Positions 8,768 to 17,878 are shown, numbered from the stretch's first letter. The stretch: 64,000 nucleotides of DNA from Mucilaginibacter gossypii (GCF_900100945.1 NZ_FNCG01000001.1:124001-188000), one strand, 5' to 3'. Made by a program: numbers and translations. The notes: a model not told the origin generated them from the letters alone.

Positions 8768-9870
8768 TATTTGGGTGCTTTTAAAAGCAGATAGTAACCT
8801 AAAATGCCAAAAACGATGTTAGGAATGAATACCGCTATTAAAGGTGTCATGCCCCCTTTTACCGAAAATACAAGCGCAAACCGTTCTAATATAATATAAG
8901 CGAAGCATAATAGAATACCTATCCCCAGGGGTAATCCAACACCTCCGCGTACCTTTCTCGACGATATGGAAACACCGATTAAAGTAAGTACAAAGGCTGA
9001 TAAAGGGTATACAAAACGGTGATATTTTTCAAAATAAATGGCCTTTAAATATTCCGGGCGGCGCAGTTTTTCCTTGTCAATATTCTTGTTCAGGTCGCTT
9101 AAAGACATGGCCTGGTATACGTTATCATATACAATAAAATCGCTTGGGTGCATATCCAGAACTGTGTCTTTTGGCGTATTGCTTGTAATGAATTGTTCTT
9201 TCATCCCGTTTACATATTTTACACTGTATTGCTTAAGCGACCAGATTCGTTTTAAAGAATCGTATTGAATTTGTTCGGCAATCAGTTTTTCACGCAACGT
9301 ATCACCATTAAATTTCTCCATTATAAAATTGTAACCTAAATGAGTTGTGGGATCGTAATTGGCAAGATAAACAAAAGTATGTTTGTCAATTTGCATGTGT
9401 ACCTCCACCTTAGTCGGGTCATTGTCCATCATGCCATTGGCATTTTCAAAGTCGATTTTCAACCGATTTGTGAAAGGAATAAGGTATACATTTGCAAAAA
9501 AAGACACCACAAATATGATTGATGAAGCGATTACATAAGGTCTTAAAAATCGATTAAAACTTGCCCGGCCGCTTAGTATCGGAACGATTTCTGTTTGGTT
9601 TGCCATCTTGGCTGTAAAGAAAATTACTGCCAAAAAGTTGATCAGCGGCGATAACATATTCAAATAAAACGGAATAAAACCCGCGTAATATCTAAAGACG
9701 ATATCGTGCAAACTGGCGTGTTTATTCAGAAAATTATCCAGCTTTTCTGATACGTCAAACACTACAGATATCACCATGAAAATACCCATAGTAAATATAA
9801 AAGTGCCGAGGTATTTGCCAATAATAAACCTGTCGATGATCTTTAAATATCTATGAAAAAAAGTTGTCAT
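8767..9870 (-). CDS. LptF/LptG-family LPS export permease
   Basis: 367 residues with the YjgP/YjgQ architecture: three N-terminal helices (starting KIIDRFIIGKYLGTFIFTMG), a periplasmic beta-jellyroll-like middle of about 200 residues, and three C-terminal helices from about residue 285. Such proteins form the inner-membrane part of the LptB2FG exporter that lifts lipopolysaccharide to the outer membrane. LptG is favoured because of the single-gene context, but F and G cannot be separated with certainty. It is followed by the transporter gene with a one-base overlap. Confidence 0.85.
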   Translation of the reverse strand: MTTFFHRYLKIIDRFIIGKYLGTFIFTMGIFMVISVVFDVSEKLDNFLNKHASLHDIVFRYYAGFIPFYLNMLSPLINFLAVIFFTAKMANQTEIVPILSGRASFNRFLRPYVIASSIIFVVSFFANVYLIPFTNRLKIDFENANGMMDNDPTKVEVHMQIDKHTFVYLANYDPTTHLGYNFIMEKFNGDTLREKLIAEQIQYDSLKRIWSLKQYSVKYVNGMKEQFITSNTPKDTVLDMHPSDFIVYDNVYQAMSLSDLNKNIDKEKLRRPEYLKAIYFEKYHRFVYPLSAFVLTLIGVSISSRKVRGGVGLPLGIGILLCFAYIILERFALVFSVKGGMTPLIAVFIPNIVFGILGYYLLLKAPK

Positions 9871-9935
9871 CTGTCGGTTGTTTGATTGTTAATTTCCATG
9901 TTTTTCCTGGAGATTTCTTGTGATTTTATGAGTTG

Positions 9936-11066
9936 TTATAAACGCTGTCCAAGGCGCTTTACCATCATGTTTTTCCAATCGTAAAACTCACCCGCAATAA
10001 TTTTTTTTCGCGCCTCTTTAACCAGCCATAGATAAAAATGGAGGTTATGCAAGGTGGCAATTTGAGCGCCTAACATCTCGCCAGAGTGGATTAAATGGCG
10101 TAAATAAGCTTTACTGTAATCCCTGTCGGCAAACAGATCGCTGTCATCCTCAATGGCCGAAAAGTCGTTTTTCCATTTCTCATTTTTGATGTTGATGATG
10201 CCGTTTTTGGTGAAAAGCATGCCATTGCGCGCGTTCCTGGTTGGCATAACGCAATCAAACATGTCAATACCCAGAGCTATGTTTTCCAAAATGTTTACAG
10301 GCGTACCTACCCCCATTAAGTAACGCGGTTTTTGCTGCGGTAATATATTGCATACAATTTCGGTCATGGCATACATTTCCTCGGCCGGTTCACCGACCGA
10401 AAGGCCGCCTATGGCATTACCTTCACGCTCATATGAGGCTATTACTTCGGCCGATCGTACGCGCAGATCTTTATATACCGAACCTTGTACAATTGGGAAA
10501 AGTGTTTGACTGTAGCCATATTTTGGCCCGGTGCTGTCAAATCTGTCGCAGCAACGTTTCAGCCAGCGGTGGGTCATTTCTATCGATCGTTTTGCGTAGT
10601 TGTAATCGCAGGGATAGGGGGTACACTCATCAAACGCCATGATAATATCGGCGCCGATTATGCGCTGAATGTCCATTACATTTTCGGGAGTAAACAAATG
10701 TTTTGATCCGTCAATATGCGAGCGGAACGTTACCCCCTCCTCTTTTATTTTGCGTACTTCGGTTAATGAATATACCTGGTAGCCGCCGCTATCGGTTAAG
10801 ATGGGACCGTCCCATCCATTAAATTTATGTAGTCCTCCGACGCTTTCAAGTGTATTTAAACCAGGACGTAGATATAGATGATAGGTGTTGCCCAATATAA
10901 TTTGCGCCGAAATATCCTGTTTAAGCTCGTGCTGGTGTACCGCCTTTACAGTGCCGGCTGTGCCTACGGGCATAAAAATAGGGGTTTGTATGGTACCGTG
11001 GTCGGTAGTGATCTCGCCGGCTCGGGCCTTTGAAAGCGGGTCTTGTGCTGTTAAGTTAAATTTCAT
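9936..11066 (-). CDS. tgt: Queuine tRNA-ribosyltransferase (tRNA-guanine transglycosylase)
   Basis: 376 residues. It exchanges guanine-34 of GUN-anticodon tRNAs for the queuosine precursor. Active-site Asp92 lies in LTDSGGYQVYS, the nucleophile Asp268 in GIDMFDCVMPTRNARNG, and the base-binding motif GGLSVGEP near 220. The usual zinc cluster CxCxxC before the YSKAYLRHL motif is absent: the segment at about 305-320 reads DDSDLFADRDYSKAYLRHL with no cysteine. It lies 65 nt upstream of the LptF/LptG gene, possibly one transcript. Confidence 0.93.
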   Translation of the reverse strand: MKFNLTAQDPLSKARAGEITTDHGTIQTPIFMPVGTAGTVKAVHQHELKQDISAQIILGNTYHLYLRPGLNTLESVGGLHKFNGWDGPILTDSGGYQVYSLTEVRKIKEEGVTFRSHIDGSKHLFTPENVMDIQRIIGADIIMAFDECTPYPCDYNYAKRSIEMTHRWLKRCCDRFDSTGPKYGYSQTLFPIVQGSVYKDLRVRSAEVIASYEREGNAIGGLSVGEPAEEMYAMTEIVCNILPQQKPRYLMGVGTPVNILENIALGIDMFDCVMPTRNARNGMLFTKNGIINIKNEKWKNDFSAIEDDSDLFADRDYSKAYLRHLIHSGEMLGAQIATLHNLHFYLWLVKEARKKIIAGEFYDWKNMMVKRLGQRL

Positions 11067-11076
11067 TTTAGGGTTG

Positions 11077-11084
11077 CAAAATTA
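11077..11084 (-). promoter_or_regulatory. Predicted -7 box of tgt
   Basis: TAATTTTG on the minus strand matches TAnnTTTG and ends 11 nt before the tgt ATG, which would give a very short or absent 5' leader. No clear -33 element is seen. Confidence 0.4.
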
Positions 11085-11269
11085 GCAAAAAAAAACCTCA
11101 TGCCCGTCCTTTCCAAAACGGCGGCAGGATAAAAGCTATTTATAAACGTGCTGAATATTAAAACCATGTTAATTAAAGTAATTTTATTTTAAGGGAGATT
11201 AAATAAGAGTACATTAAACTTCAAATTAACGCTGATATTGAGCCTTAATTTCATTGATTTTTAACAAAT

Positions 11270-12412
11270 TTGCCTCATTATTTTTTTTGTTTGGAAACGT
11301 ACTTACACGACGCGCTTTTTATTCTTTTTCAGCTTTGTTTTATAGTTCAGCTATATTACCTGGTAAGCAGGCATACCCGCCTTGCAGGCCATAAACCCGC
11401 CGAAGGGCCGCCGCCCAGAGTCTTAATCCCCATTTCTGTTATTATCAGCGCCCGCAACGAAGCCCGTAACTTAGAGGAAAATCTCCCATCGATACTGGAA
11501 CAAAACTATCCTGATTTTGAGGTGGTTGTTATCAATGATTGCTCTTTTGATACTTCCGACGAGGTGCTTGAAACCATGCAAAAAAAATACGCCCACCTTA
11601 AAGTTGTTACCATTACCGAGCATGACCGCTTTAAAACCGGTAAAAAGTTTGCCCTTACCTTAGGCATCAAGGCATCAAAAAATGAACACCTTTTATTTAC
11701 CGATGCTGATTGTAAGCCAGCTTCCGAAAACTGGATAAGCCGTATGGCAGCCAATTTTGCAAGCGGGGTGCAAATAGTTTTGGGATACTCTCCTTATTAT
11801 AAAAAAGGTGGTTTTATTAATGCTTTTACCCGCTTTGAAACCATAAAAACAGCAACCAGTTACCTGTCGGGCGCGTTAACCGGCGACCCCTATATGGGTA
11901 TTGGCCGCAACCTTGCCTATACAAAAACGTTATTTTTTAGTGCAAAAGGTTTTGCTTCGCACATGCACGTAATATCAGGCGATGATGACCTGTTTGTTAA
12001 CCAGCATGCTACTCCTGATAACACAGTGGTTGAACTGAGTCCCGAATCATTTATGTTTACAGAGGCTAAAACCACTTTTAAATCATGGTTTAAACAAAAA
12101 AAGCGACACATGGGGGTAGGGAAACTGTATAAAAACCAGCACAGGCGTATGCTTAGTTTTGATGCAGTTAGCGGGTTTATATTCTATATTTTATTGATAT
12201 TATTCCTTATTTTGAGATATGAGCCGTTACTGGCATTAGGTTTGTACGTTTTTAGGTTGATATTACAAATGGCCATTTATAATCGTATATTTAAAAAACT
12301 TAATGGCAAAGACCTTTGGTGGTATCTCCCCTTTTTTGACCTATTATATTATACATATTTAAATGTTTTTGGATTGATCGGTACCTTTTTAAAAACTACT
12401 CAATGGAAATAA
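11270..12412 (+). CDS. Family 2 glycosyltransferase, membrane-bound
   Basis: 380 residues if read from a TTG at 11270; a second TTG at 11291 is an alternative. After an N-terminal helix (about 10-30) comes the GT-A domain: ISVIISARNEARNLEENLPS near 55, VVVINDCSFDTSDE near 84, and the metal-binding FTDADCKP near 145. Two or three C-terminal helices follow, ending near residue 375. The overall plan resembles processive or polyisoprenyl-phosphate glycosyltransferases. The last codons overlap the sigma factor start, so it leads a three-gene overlapping operon. Confidence 0.85.
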   Translation: MPHYFFCLETYLHDALFILFQLCFIVQLYYLVSRHTRLAGHKPAEGPPPRVLIPISVIISARNEARNLEENLPSILEQNYPDFEVVVINDCSFDTSDEVLETMQKKYAHLKVVTITEHDRFKTGKKFALTLGIKASKNEHLLFTDADCKPASENWISRMAANFASGVQIVLGYSPYYKKGGFINAFTRFETIKTATSYLSGALTGDPYMGIGRNLAYTKTLFFSAKGFASHMHVISGDDDLFVNQHATPDNTVVELSPESFMFTEAKTTFKSWFKQKKRHMGVGKLYKNQHRRMLSFDAVSGFIFYILLILFLILRYEPLLALGLYVFRLILQMAIYNRIFKKLNGKDLWWYLPFFDLLYYTYLNVFGLIGTFLKTTQWK

Positions 12413-13008
12413 ACGCCAACTTTACCGAGAACGCAAAGAATGATTTTCACCTGGTAGTGAAGGCCAGGCAGGGAGATCAAAAAGCCTATGCCGATTTGAT
12501 GCACCGTTATAAAGATTCGATTTATTTCATGGTGCTTAAGATGGTAAACAACAAAGAAGATGCAATGGACCTAACGGTTGAAACGTTTGCCAAGGCATTT
12601 GAAAAACTTGAAAAATACCAGCCTGATTTTGCTTTTAGCACCTGGCTTTTCAGGGTAGCAACTAACAATTGCATCGATTTTATCCGCAAAAAGAAACTAA
12701 GTACCATGTCAATTCACGGCATGATGGACGACGAAGGGGATGAAAAACCGCTGCAAATTAAGGCTGACAGCCTTAACCCCGAAGAAACATCTATCAAAAA
12801 ACAACAAACTCAGGAGCTAAGATCATTAATTGAAAGCCTCCCGACGCGTTACCGTAACCTGATTACCTTACGCTATTTTGATGAGCTTTCGTACGAAGAA
12901 ATAGCTCAGCAACTCGACCTCCCTTTAGGGACGGTAAAGGCGCAATTATTTAGGGCAAGGTACCTGCTTGGCAATATTATTAACCGTTTTAACAGGGATG
13001 ACATCTGA
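12403..13008 (+). CDS. RNA polymerase sigma-70 family (ECF-type) sigma factor
   Basis: 201 residues. Region 2 runs from about 25 to 95 (MHRYKDSIYFMVLKMVNNKE to FRVATNNCIDFIRKKK) and region 4 from about 145 to 195, with the helix-turn-helix LSYEEIAQQLDLPLGTVKAQ. No anti-sigma gene is adjacent. The start ATG overlaps the glycosyltransferase stop by 10 nt and its end overlaps rsmG by 11 nt. The target regulon is unknown. Confidence 0.9.
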   Translation: MEINANFTENAKNDFHLVVKARQGDQKAYADLMHRYKDSIYFMVLKMVNNKEDAMDLTVETFAKAFEKLEKYQPDFAFSTWLFRVATNNCIDFIRKKKLSTMSIHGMMDDEGDEKPLQIKADSLNPEETSIKKQQTQELRSLIESLPTRYRNLITLRYFDELSYEEIAQQLDLPLGTVKAQLFRARYLLGNIINRFNRDDI

Positions 13009-13624
13009 AATAATTCTACAATATTTTCCTGATTTAAGTGCCGAACAGCGTGAGCAATTTGAAAAATTGCCTGCTTTATATGAACACTGGAACAGCCAGA
13101 TCAACGTAATTTCCCGCAAAGATATTGATCTTTTATTTGAACGTCACGTGCTCCACTCGCTTGGGATTGCCAAAGTAATGGCTTTTTTACCGGGCGAAAA
13201 TGTGCTTGATGTGGGTACCGGTGGGGGCTTTCCTGGTATCCCACTGGCTATTTTATTCCCCGAAACACAATTTCATTTGGTTGATTCGATAGGCAAAAAA
13301 ATCAAGGTTGTTACGGAAGTAGCTGTAGCCTTAGGCCTCAGAAATGTGAAAGCATCACACCTGCGGGCCGAACAAATTGCGGATAAATTTGACTTTGTAG
13401 TATCACGCGCTGTTACCCAATTAAAGGATTTTTATCCATGGGTAAAAGGTAAATTCAACAAGCAATCGAATAACAAATTACCCAACGGTATCCTATATTT
13501 AAAGGGCGGCGATTTGGAGAAGGAGATCAAAGAATCGGGCTTAAAAGTTACCCAATATCATCTGAAAGATTACTTTAAAGAGGAGTTTTTCGAAACAAAA
13601 CAGGTGATATACGTGAAGGGATAA
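12998..13624 (+). CDS. rsmG: 16S rRNA (guanine-527-N7)-methyltransferase
   Basis: 208 residues from ATG 12998 (MTSEIILQYFPDLSAEQ). A longer frame exists but its first codons lie inside the sigma factor gene. The SAM-binding motif NVLDVGTGGGFPGIPLAILF is near 65-85. WNSQINVISRKD, a family hallmark, is near 32, and VVSRAVTQLKDFYPW near 128. Loss of this methylation is known to give low-level streptomycin resistance in other bacteria. Third gene of the overlapping operon. Confidence 0.94.
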   Translation: MTSEIILQYFPDLSAEQREQFEKLPALYEHWNSQINVISRKDIDLLFERHVLHSLGIAKVMAFLPGENVLDVGTGGGFPGIPLAILFPETQFHLVDSIGKKIKVVTEVAVALGLRNVKASHLRAEQIADKFDFVVSRAVTQLKDFYPWVKGKFNKQSNNKLPNGILYLKGGDLEKEIKESGLKVTQYHLKDYFKEEFFETKQVIYVKG

Positions 13625-13664
13625 TCTATTTGTAATCCACCGTTCTGATTATAAATATGCACAT

Positions 13665-13712
13665 AAAGACGCTACTGCGTTAAAGTAAATCACTTTACGC
13701 CTTCGCGTCTTT
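13665..13712. terminator. Large imperfect hairpin between convergent genes
   Basis: AAAGACGC pairs with GCGTCTTT at the ends, and TAAAGT with ACTTTA at the centre, leaving a short AAATC loop. Its position between rsmG and a convergent small gene suits a bidirectional terminator or REP-like element. Confidence 0.55.
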
Positions 13713-13745
13713 GCGAGAAATCATTTATAAAATGCGGTTTAACTT

Positions 13746-13988
13746 CTATATCAAATGATCATGATGCTGGTTGTCGGTGCGTGATGCTGCCCAAAAAACA
13801 AACCCCAGAAAAAATAACGCACCGCCGGCAAAAACAGGCAGTTTAAATGTCCATCCGCCATTTAAGCCGGTAGTGATAATTGAACTGCCAGAGCTATCTA
13901 CCGCATTGATGGTATGCTTATAAAAAAAATTACCTGCAATAAGCATCACAATGCCTACTATTGCTAAAATGATCCCAAACTTTTTCAT
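13746..13988 (-). CDS. Small membrane protein, DUF3185-like
   Basis: 80 residues from ATG 13988 (MKKFGIILAIVGIVMLIAGN). Two hydrophobic helices (about 4-21 and 51-68) flank a polar loop, and the C-terminus is His-rich (NQHHDHLI). The pattern resembles small DUF3185-type membrane proteins, but the assignment is tentative. Confidence 0.6.
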   Translation of the reverse strand: MKKFGIILAIVGIVMLIAGNFFYKHTINAVDSSGSSIITTGLNGGWTFKLPVFAGGALFFLGFVFWAASRTDNQHHDHLI

Positions 13989-14280
13989 ATTATGAGGTTT
14001 AAAAATGAACAAAATCAGGCTAACGGTAAGGTCCAGGAAGTATAATTGGTACTTATTAAACAAAGCGGTATTTAATGTGTTTGCTTTGTTTTAGATATAT
14101 TTTAAAAGAAATTGTCCCGATGGGATTTATCTAAGTTACAAATTTTTGGATACTAAAAGAAATTATTTAGCTATTTGTAAAACAGGGCGGTTAAAGAGAA
14201 CAGAGGGGTTTACGCAGAAAATTGCCGGGACGGTTTTAGGCCGGTCGGCAATTAGAAAAGCTTGTTAAAAGCCTTTTTAT

Positions 14281-16047
14281 TTACTTATTGTCAGTCAGGG
14301 GGTCATAGCCTAAAACAACAACTTCGCGAAGAGTAGTTGAAAGTTTAGCGGCGGATGTATTTGCCTGAGCATATAGTTTTGCAGGGGTATAAGCGTATTT
14401 TTTATCCTGGGCATCTACCAATGATAGAGTTACAGGTATATTATAGTAACCTGATTTTACACTAAGGTTGCCATCAAAATCATTCACTACCCGCTGCACC
14501 TCATTGTCAATTTCCTGGTCAACACCTCTGATAATGTTTACATTGTTTATTTTCCCGTTATCGATACTGAAGGTGAGGATCACTCTTCCCGAAATATGGT
14601 TTAAGCGTGCCTTTGAAGGATAGCGAACGTGTTTTGCAACATACGAATACAGGTTCTGAAATGGATCGGCAGGTGGCGGTGGCGGCGGAACGCGCTCTGT
14701 AACTGCTGGTACAGGACCTGCCGGTGCTGCCGGGGTAACCGGTGTCACCTCTACCACTTTAGGTGCTTTCTTTATCTTTTCCGGATTTGCAGGCGGTGGC
14801 GGAGGTGGCAGCTTTACATCAATAACTTTTGGTTTTTTGCTGTTTGCGGGTGGAGCAGGCGGAGGTGGTGGAAGCTTTGGATAAATTAACATTTTAGGAA
14901 ATGTATAGCCGTATTTAGTTTTCAGTGTAGCCAGTTCTTCCGGGGTAGCTTTGCTTTTATAGTATTCTTTTTGCTCGCCGTTCTTTTCGGTAATAATTAC
15001 CCTGAAATCGGTTTTTTTATTAACAAGGTAACCGGTTTCTTCGTATTTAAAACCTTTGGAAGTAACATCTGCTTTTTTTATTCGGACTGGGTCTACTTTT
15101 ACAGTGTCGGCGGGGGCTATATGCGTATTGGCCAGCTTTTTATTAACAATTTCCTGTTGGGGCATCAGATCGAAAAAACCATAAGTTTTACTGAATACCA
15201 GGGTTGATGCACAAAGCAGGCCGGCGCATATGGGTACGGCCACGAGGTATTTTAGCCTGGCTAATTTCCCCGAACGTTTTTGGTTTAACATAATTATCCT
15301 CTTTTTTAATAAATTATAATTGAAAAATGAATGCGCCAGGGGCGAGCCGTTTAACCCATAAGCATTGCTTACCAAAAACGACGAATAGCTAAAGGCATCA
15401 CTTTCCTGCGCGGCAGTTTGCTCGTCGGCTATATATTCATGGATGGTTTTCAGGCTGATTTGCAATAAATAAACCAGCGGATTAAACCAATTAATGATCT
15501 TGATCAGCTCCAGAAAAACAATATCAACTGAGTGTTTTTGACGAATGTGAACCAGCTCGTGCCTGATAATGATATTATTAACCTGGGTTTTTGTGCCAAT
15601 AAAAAGGTAGTTAAAGAAGGAAAAGGCGGTGTTTGATCCCTCTATATTGATGAGTTTATACTTACCATCAACCAGGGTTTTGGCGACCTTTGTTAATTTG
15701 ACCAATTGATAAAGCCTGATAAATAGTACTGTGGTAAGTACTATTATACCAAGTATATAGGCGTAAACCCAAATATCGTTAAAGGTTAACGTTTGCCGCA
15801 CGGTAAGTTTTTGCACTGTTGTTTGGTAAGCCGTTTGAGGAATGATAACGATTGTTTTGGTTGCAGTTTCAACCGGTTTTAGCCAGCCAATTTGTACAAC
15901 GGGTAATACAAATGAAACCACACAGCTCAATAACAGGTATATACGGTTTAAGGTATAGTGTGTTTCCTTATTTAAAAACAGGCAGTACCCTGCATAAAAT
16001 ACGCATAGGTACAAGTTTGCTTCAAGCAAATAATATAGCCAGTTCAT
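14281..16047 (-). CDS. BlaR1-like M56 metallopeptidase with C-terminal TonB domain
   Basis: 588 residues. Four hydrophobic helices in the first 300 residues enclose an M56 zinc-peptidase motif HELVH near residue 163 (IIRHELVHIRQKHS). After the last helix comes a periplasmic part with three proline stretches (PPPPPAPPAN, LPPPPPPANPEK, VPPPPPPADPF) at about 385-470. A TonB C-terminal-like domain follows at 475-560 (YVAKHVRYPSKARLNHISGR). It pairs with the BlaI-type repressor gene that overlaps its start by 4 nt. BlaR1 proteins sense a signal and cleave the repressor; here the sensor domain is replaced by the proline/TonB module, so the signal is unknown. Confidence 0.85.
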   Translation of the reverse strand: MNWLYYLLEANLYLCVFYAGYCLFLNKETHYTLNRIYLLLSCVVSFVLPVVQIGWLKPVETATKTIVIIPQTAYQTTVQKLTVRQTLTFNDIWVYAYILGIIVLTTVLFIRLYQLVKLTKVAKTLVDGKYKLINIEGSNTAFSFFNYLFIGTKTQVNNIIIRHELVHIRQKHSVDIVFLELIKIINWFNPLVYLLQISLKTIHEYIADEQTAAQESDAFSYSSFLVSNAYGLNGSPLAHSFFNYNLLKKRIIMLNQKRSGKLARLKYLVAVPICAGLLCASTLVFSKTYGFFDLMPQQEIVNKKLANTHIAPADTVKVDPVRIKKADVTSKGFKYEETGYLVNKKTDFRVIITEKNGEQKEYYKSKATPEELATLKTKYGYTFPKMLIYPKLPPPPPAPPANSKKPKVIDVKLPPPPPPANPEKIKKAPKVVEVTPVTPAAPAGPVPAVTERVPPPPPPADPFQNLYSYVAKHVRYPSKARLNHISGRVILTFSIDNGKINNVNIIRGVDQEIDNEVQRVVNDFDGNLSVKSGYYNIPVTLSLVDAQDKKYAYTPAKLYAQANTSAAKLSTTLREVVVLGYDPLTDNK

Positions 16048-16421
16048 TGTTGTTTGCTTTTAAGTTTATCAATTAATGATGTTAGTTCGTCCAGTTCTTT
16101 TACGCTGATGTTCTTTTCATCCACAATAAAGGATACCAAACTTTGATATGAATTGCTGAAATAGTTTTTCATCATCTTATCAAAAGTGAATTTTTTGTAC
16201 TCCGCGTCGCTGATGAGCGGGAAGTAAACATACGAGTTACCATAGGCCTTATGGTCGATAAAGCCTTTGCCTTCCAATACCCTTACCACAGTCGACACCG
16301 TGTTGTAAGCGGGTTTAGGCTCAGGCATTTCTTCAATAATATCTTTAACAATAGCTTCTTTCAGTTGCCAAAGGATCTGCATTACCTGCTCTTCGGCTTT
16401 GGTTAGTTCTTTGATATGCAT
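16044..16421 (-). CDS. BlaI/MecI-family transcriptional repressor
   Basis: 125 residues, the normal length. The winged helix (about 5-70) starts LTKAEEQVMQILWQLKEAIV, then AYNTVSTVVRVLEGKGFIDH as the recognition region, and a C-terminal dimerisation helix with SLVSFIVDEK. The stop overlaps the start of the M56 gene by ATGA, so the pair is one operon. Three operator-like palindromes begin 5 nt upstream of the ATG, suggesting autoregulation. The classical BlaR1 cleavage site (Asn-Phe) is not obvious. Confidence 0.93.
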   Translation of the reverse strand: MHIKELTKAEEQVMQILWQLKEAIVKDIIEEMPEPKPAYNTVSTVVRVLEGKGFIDHKAYGNSYVYFPLISDAEYKKFTFDKMMKNYFSNSYQSLVSFIVDEKNISVKELDELTSLIDKLKSKQQ

Positions 16422-16425
16422 AGCA

Positions 16426-16489
16426 AACTATTTTTATAGTTAGATAAAGGTAGAACTATTTTTATAGTTTGCAAACTATTTTTGTAGTT
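16426..16489. promoter_or_regulatory. Three tandem BlaI-type operator palindromes
   Basis: AACTATTTTTATAGTT occurs at 16426-16441 and 16454-16469, and AACTATTTTTGTAGTT at 16474-16489. Each is an inverted repeat ACTA-N-TAGT-like site. Their starts are spaced by 28 and 20 bp. The position just before blaI fits autorepression. Confidence 0.8.
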
Positions 16490-16611
16490 TTTTAATAGAT
16501 GTGCAGATTAGGGCTGTGCAGATGTGCAAATTAAATAACGAAAGGTATATGTTTTAGGGGTGAGTATGATATCCAGACTTTATTTATTGCATTGCAAATA
16601 ACAGGTCCTGC

Positions 16612-16640
16612 TTGCAAATCGCCCGAATATTCATAATTTG
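16612..16640 (+). promoter_or_regulatory. Predicted promoter of dprA
   Basis: TTG at 16612-16614, a 19-nt spacer and TAATTTG at 16634-16640, one base short of TAnnTTTG. The dprA ATG follows 30 nt later. Confidence 0.4.
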
Positions 16641-16669
16641 CAAGGCTCTAATCTGCATGTCTAAACCCA

Positions 16670-17767
16670 ATGTCATTACTCCATAAAGTAGCTTTATCTT
16701 TTGTTAAAAACCTCGGGCCGGTAGCGGCTAAGTCACTGATCGCGTATCTTGGCAGCGTGGAAGAAGTGTTTAACGCATCGCCCGAAAAGATGACCAGGAT
16801 CCCGGGAATAGGTGAGAAGCGCGCTGTAAAATGGGATTTTGACGATGCTTTAAGGCAAGCCGAAAGGGAGCTGAAGTTTATAGAAGAGCATAACATCGAC
16901 GTTGTTTTTTACACCGATACCCGTTATCCTAAACGCTTGAAAAACTGCCACGATTCACCGGTGCTACTTTATGCAAAGGGTAAAATGGATCTTAACCCGC
17001 CACACATTATTGGTATAGTGGGCACCCGTAATGCGACCGATTATGGCAGGCAATTATGCCGCCAGTTAGTTGAGGAGTTACAGCAATATAATGTATTAAT
17101 AGTAAGTGGTTTGGCGCATGGCATTGATGTAGCGGCACATAAAGAATGTGTAAAGCTAAATGTGCCAACCATCGGTGTACTTGGCCATGGGCTCGACAGG
17201 CTTTATCCTGCTCAAAATAGGGGTACCGCTGATAAAATGCTCGAAAACGGCGGCTTATTATCCGAATACCCTTCAGGCACTAATCCCGACAGGGAAAACT
17301 TTCCGCAACGAAACCGGATAGTTGCCGGTATTGCCGATGCAACCGTGGTAATTGAAGCCAGTATAAAAGGAGGTGCGCTCATCACGGCCGAAATTGCCAA
17401 CTCCTATAACCGGGATGTTTTTGCTTTTCCGGGCAGATTAGGTGATGAATTTTCTGAAGGATGTAACTTCCTGATTCGCAATAATAAAGCGAGCCTGCTA
17501 ACCTGCCCTGCTGATCTGGCTTATAGTTTAGGTTGGGAAAAGAATGATGTAAGTAAACCTGTTGAGCAATTTATGCTGCCGTTTGATCTATCGGACGATG
17601 AACGGCTGATCATGGATATATTACGGCAAAACAATACGCCCGTTGCTATTGATGATTTAACCCTGCGGGCTAATATGCCTATGAGCCAACTCGCTATGAA
17701 TTTGCTTACTATGGAGATGCAGGGATATATCAGTTCGCTTCCTGGGAAAATGTATCGTGCAAATTAA
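16670..17767 (+). CDS. dprA: DNA-processing protein DprA
   Basis: 365 residues, family length. An N-terminal helix-hairpin-helix region (about 1-60; ARIPGIGEKRAVKW-like) precedes the Rossmann domain with IVGTRNATDYGRQL near 116, VSGLAHGIDVAAH near 145, and SEYPSGTNP...FPQRNRIVAGI near 200-220. GGALITAEIANSYNRDVFAFPG ends it, and a winged-helix C-terminus (about 300-365) follows. DprA loads RecA on incoming single-stranded DNA during natural transformation. It stands alone, with its own promoter candidate. Confidence 0.95.
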   Translation: MSLLHKVALSFVKNLGPVAAKSLIAYLGSVEEVFNASPEKMTRIPGIGEKRAVKWDFDDALRQAERELKFIEEHNIDVVFYTDTRYPKRLKNCHDSPVLLYAKGKMDLNPPHIIGIVGTRNATDYGRQLCRQLVEELQQYNVLIVSGLAHGIDVAAHKECVKLNVPTIGVLGHGLDRLYPAQNRGTADKMLENGGLLSEYPSGTNPDRENFPQRNRIVAGIADATVVIEASIKGGALITAEIANSYNRDVFAFPGRLGDEFSEGCNFLIRNNKASLLTCPADLAYSLGWEKNDVSKPVEQFMLPFDLSDDERLIMDILRQNNTPVAIDDLTLRANMPMSQLAMNLLTMEMQGYISSLPGKMYRAN

Positions 17768-17878
17768 GATTTGTAAGGAGTTGGAAAGTCCGAATGTAAA
17801 GGAAGTTCGAAAGATGGGAGACTTTTACGCCCTAAATAATGTTTACTTACTGACTTCTCTGACTTTCGGGCTTCTCCG

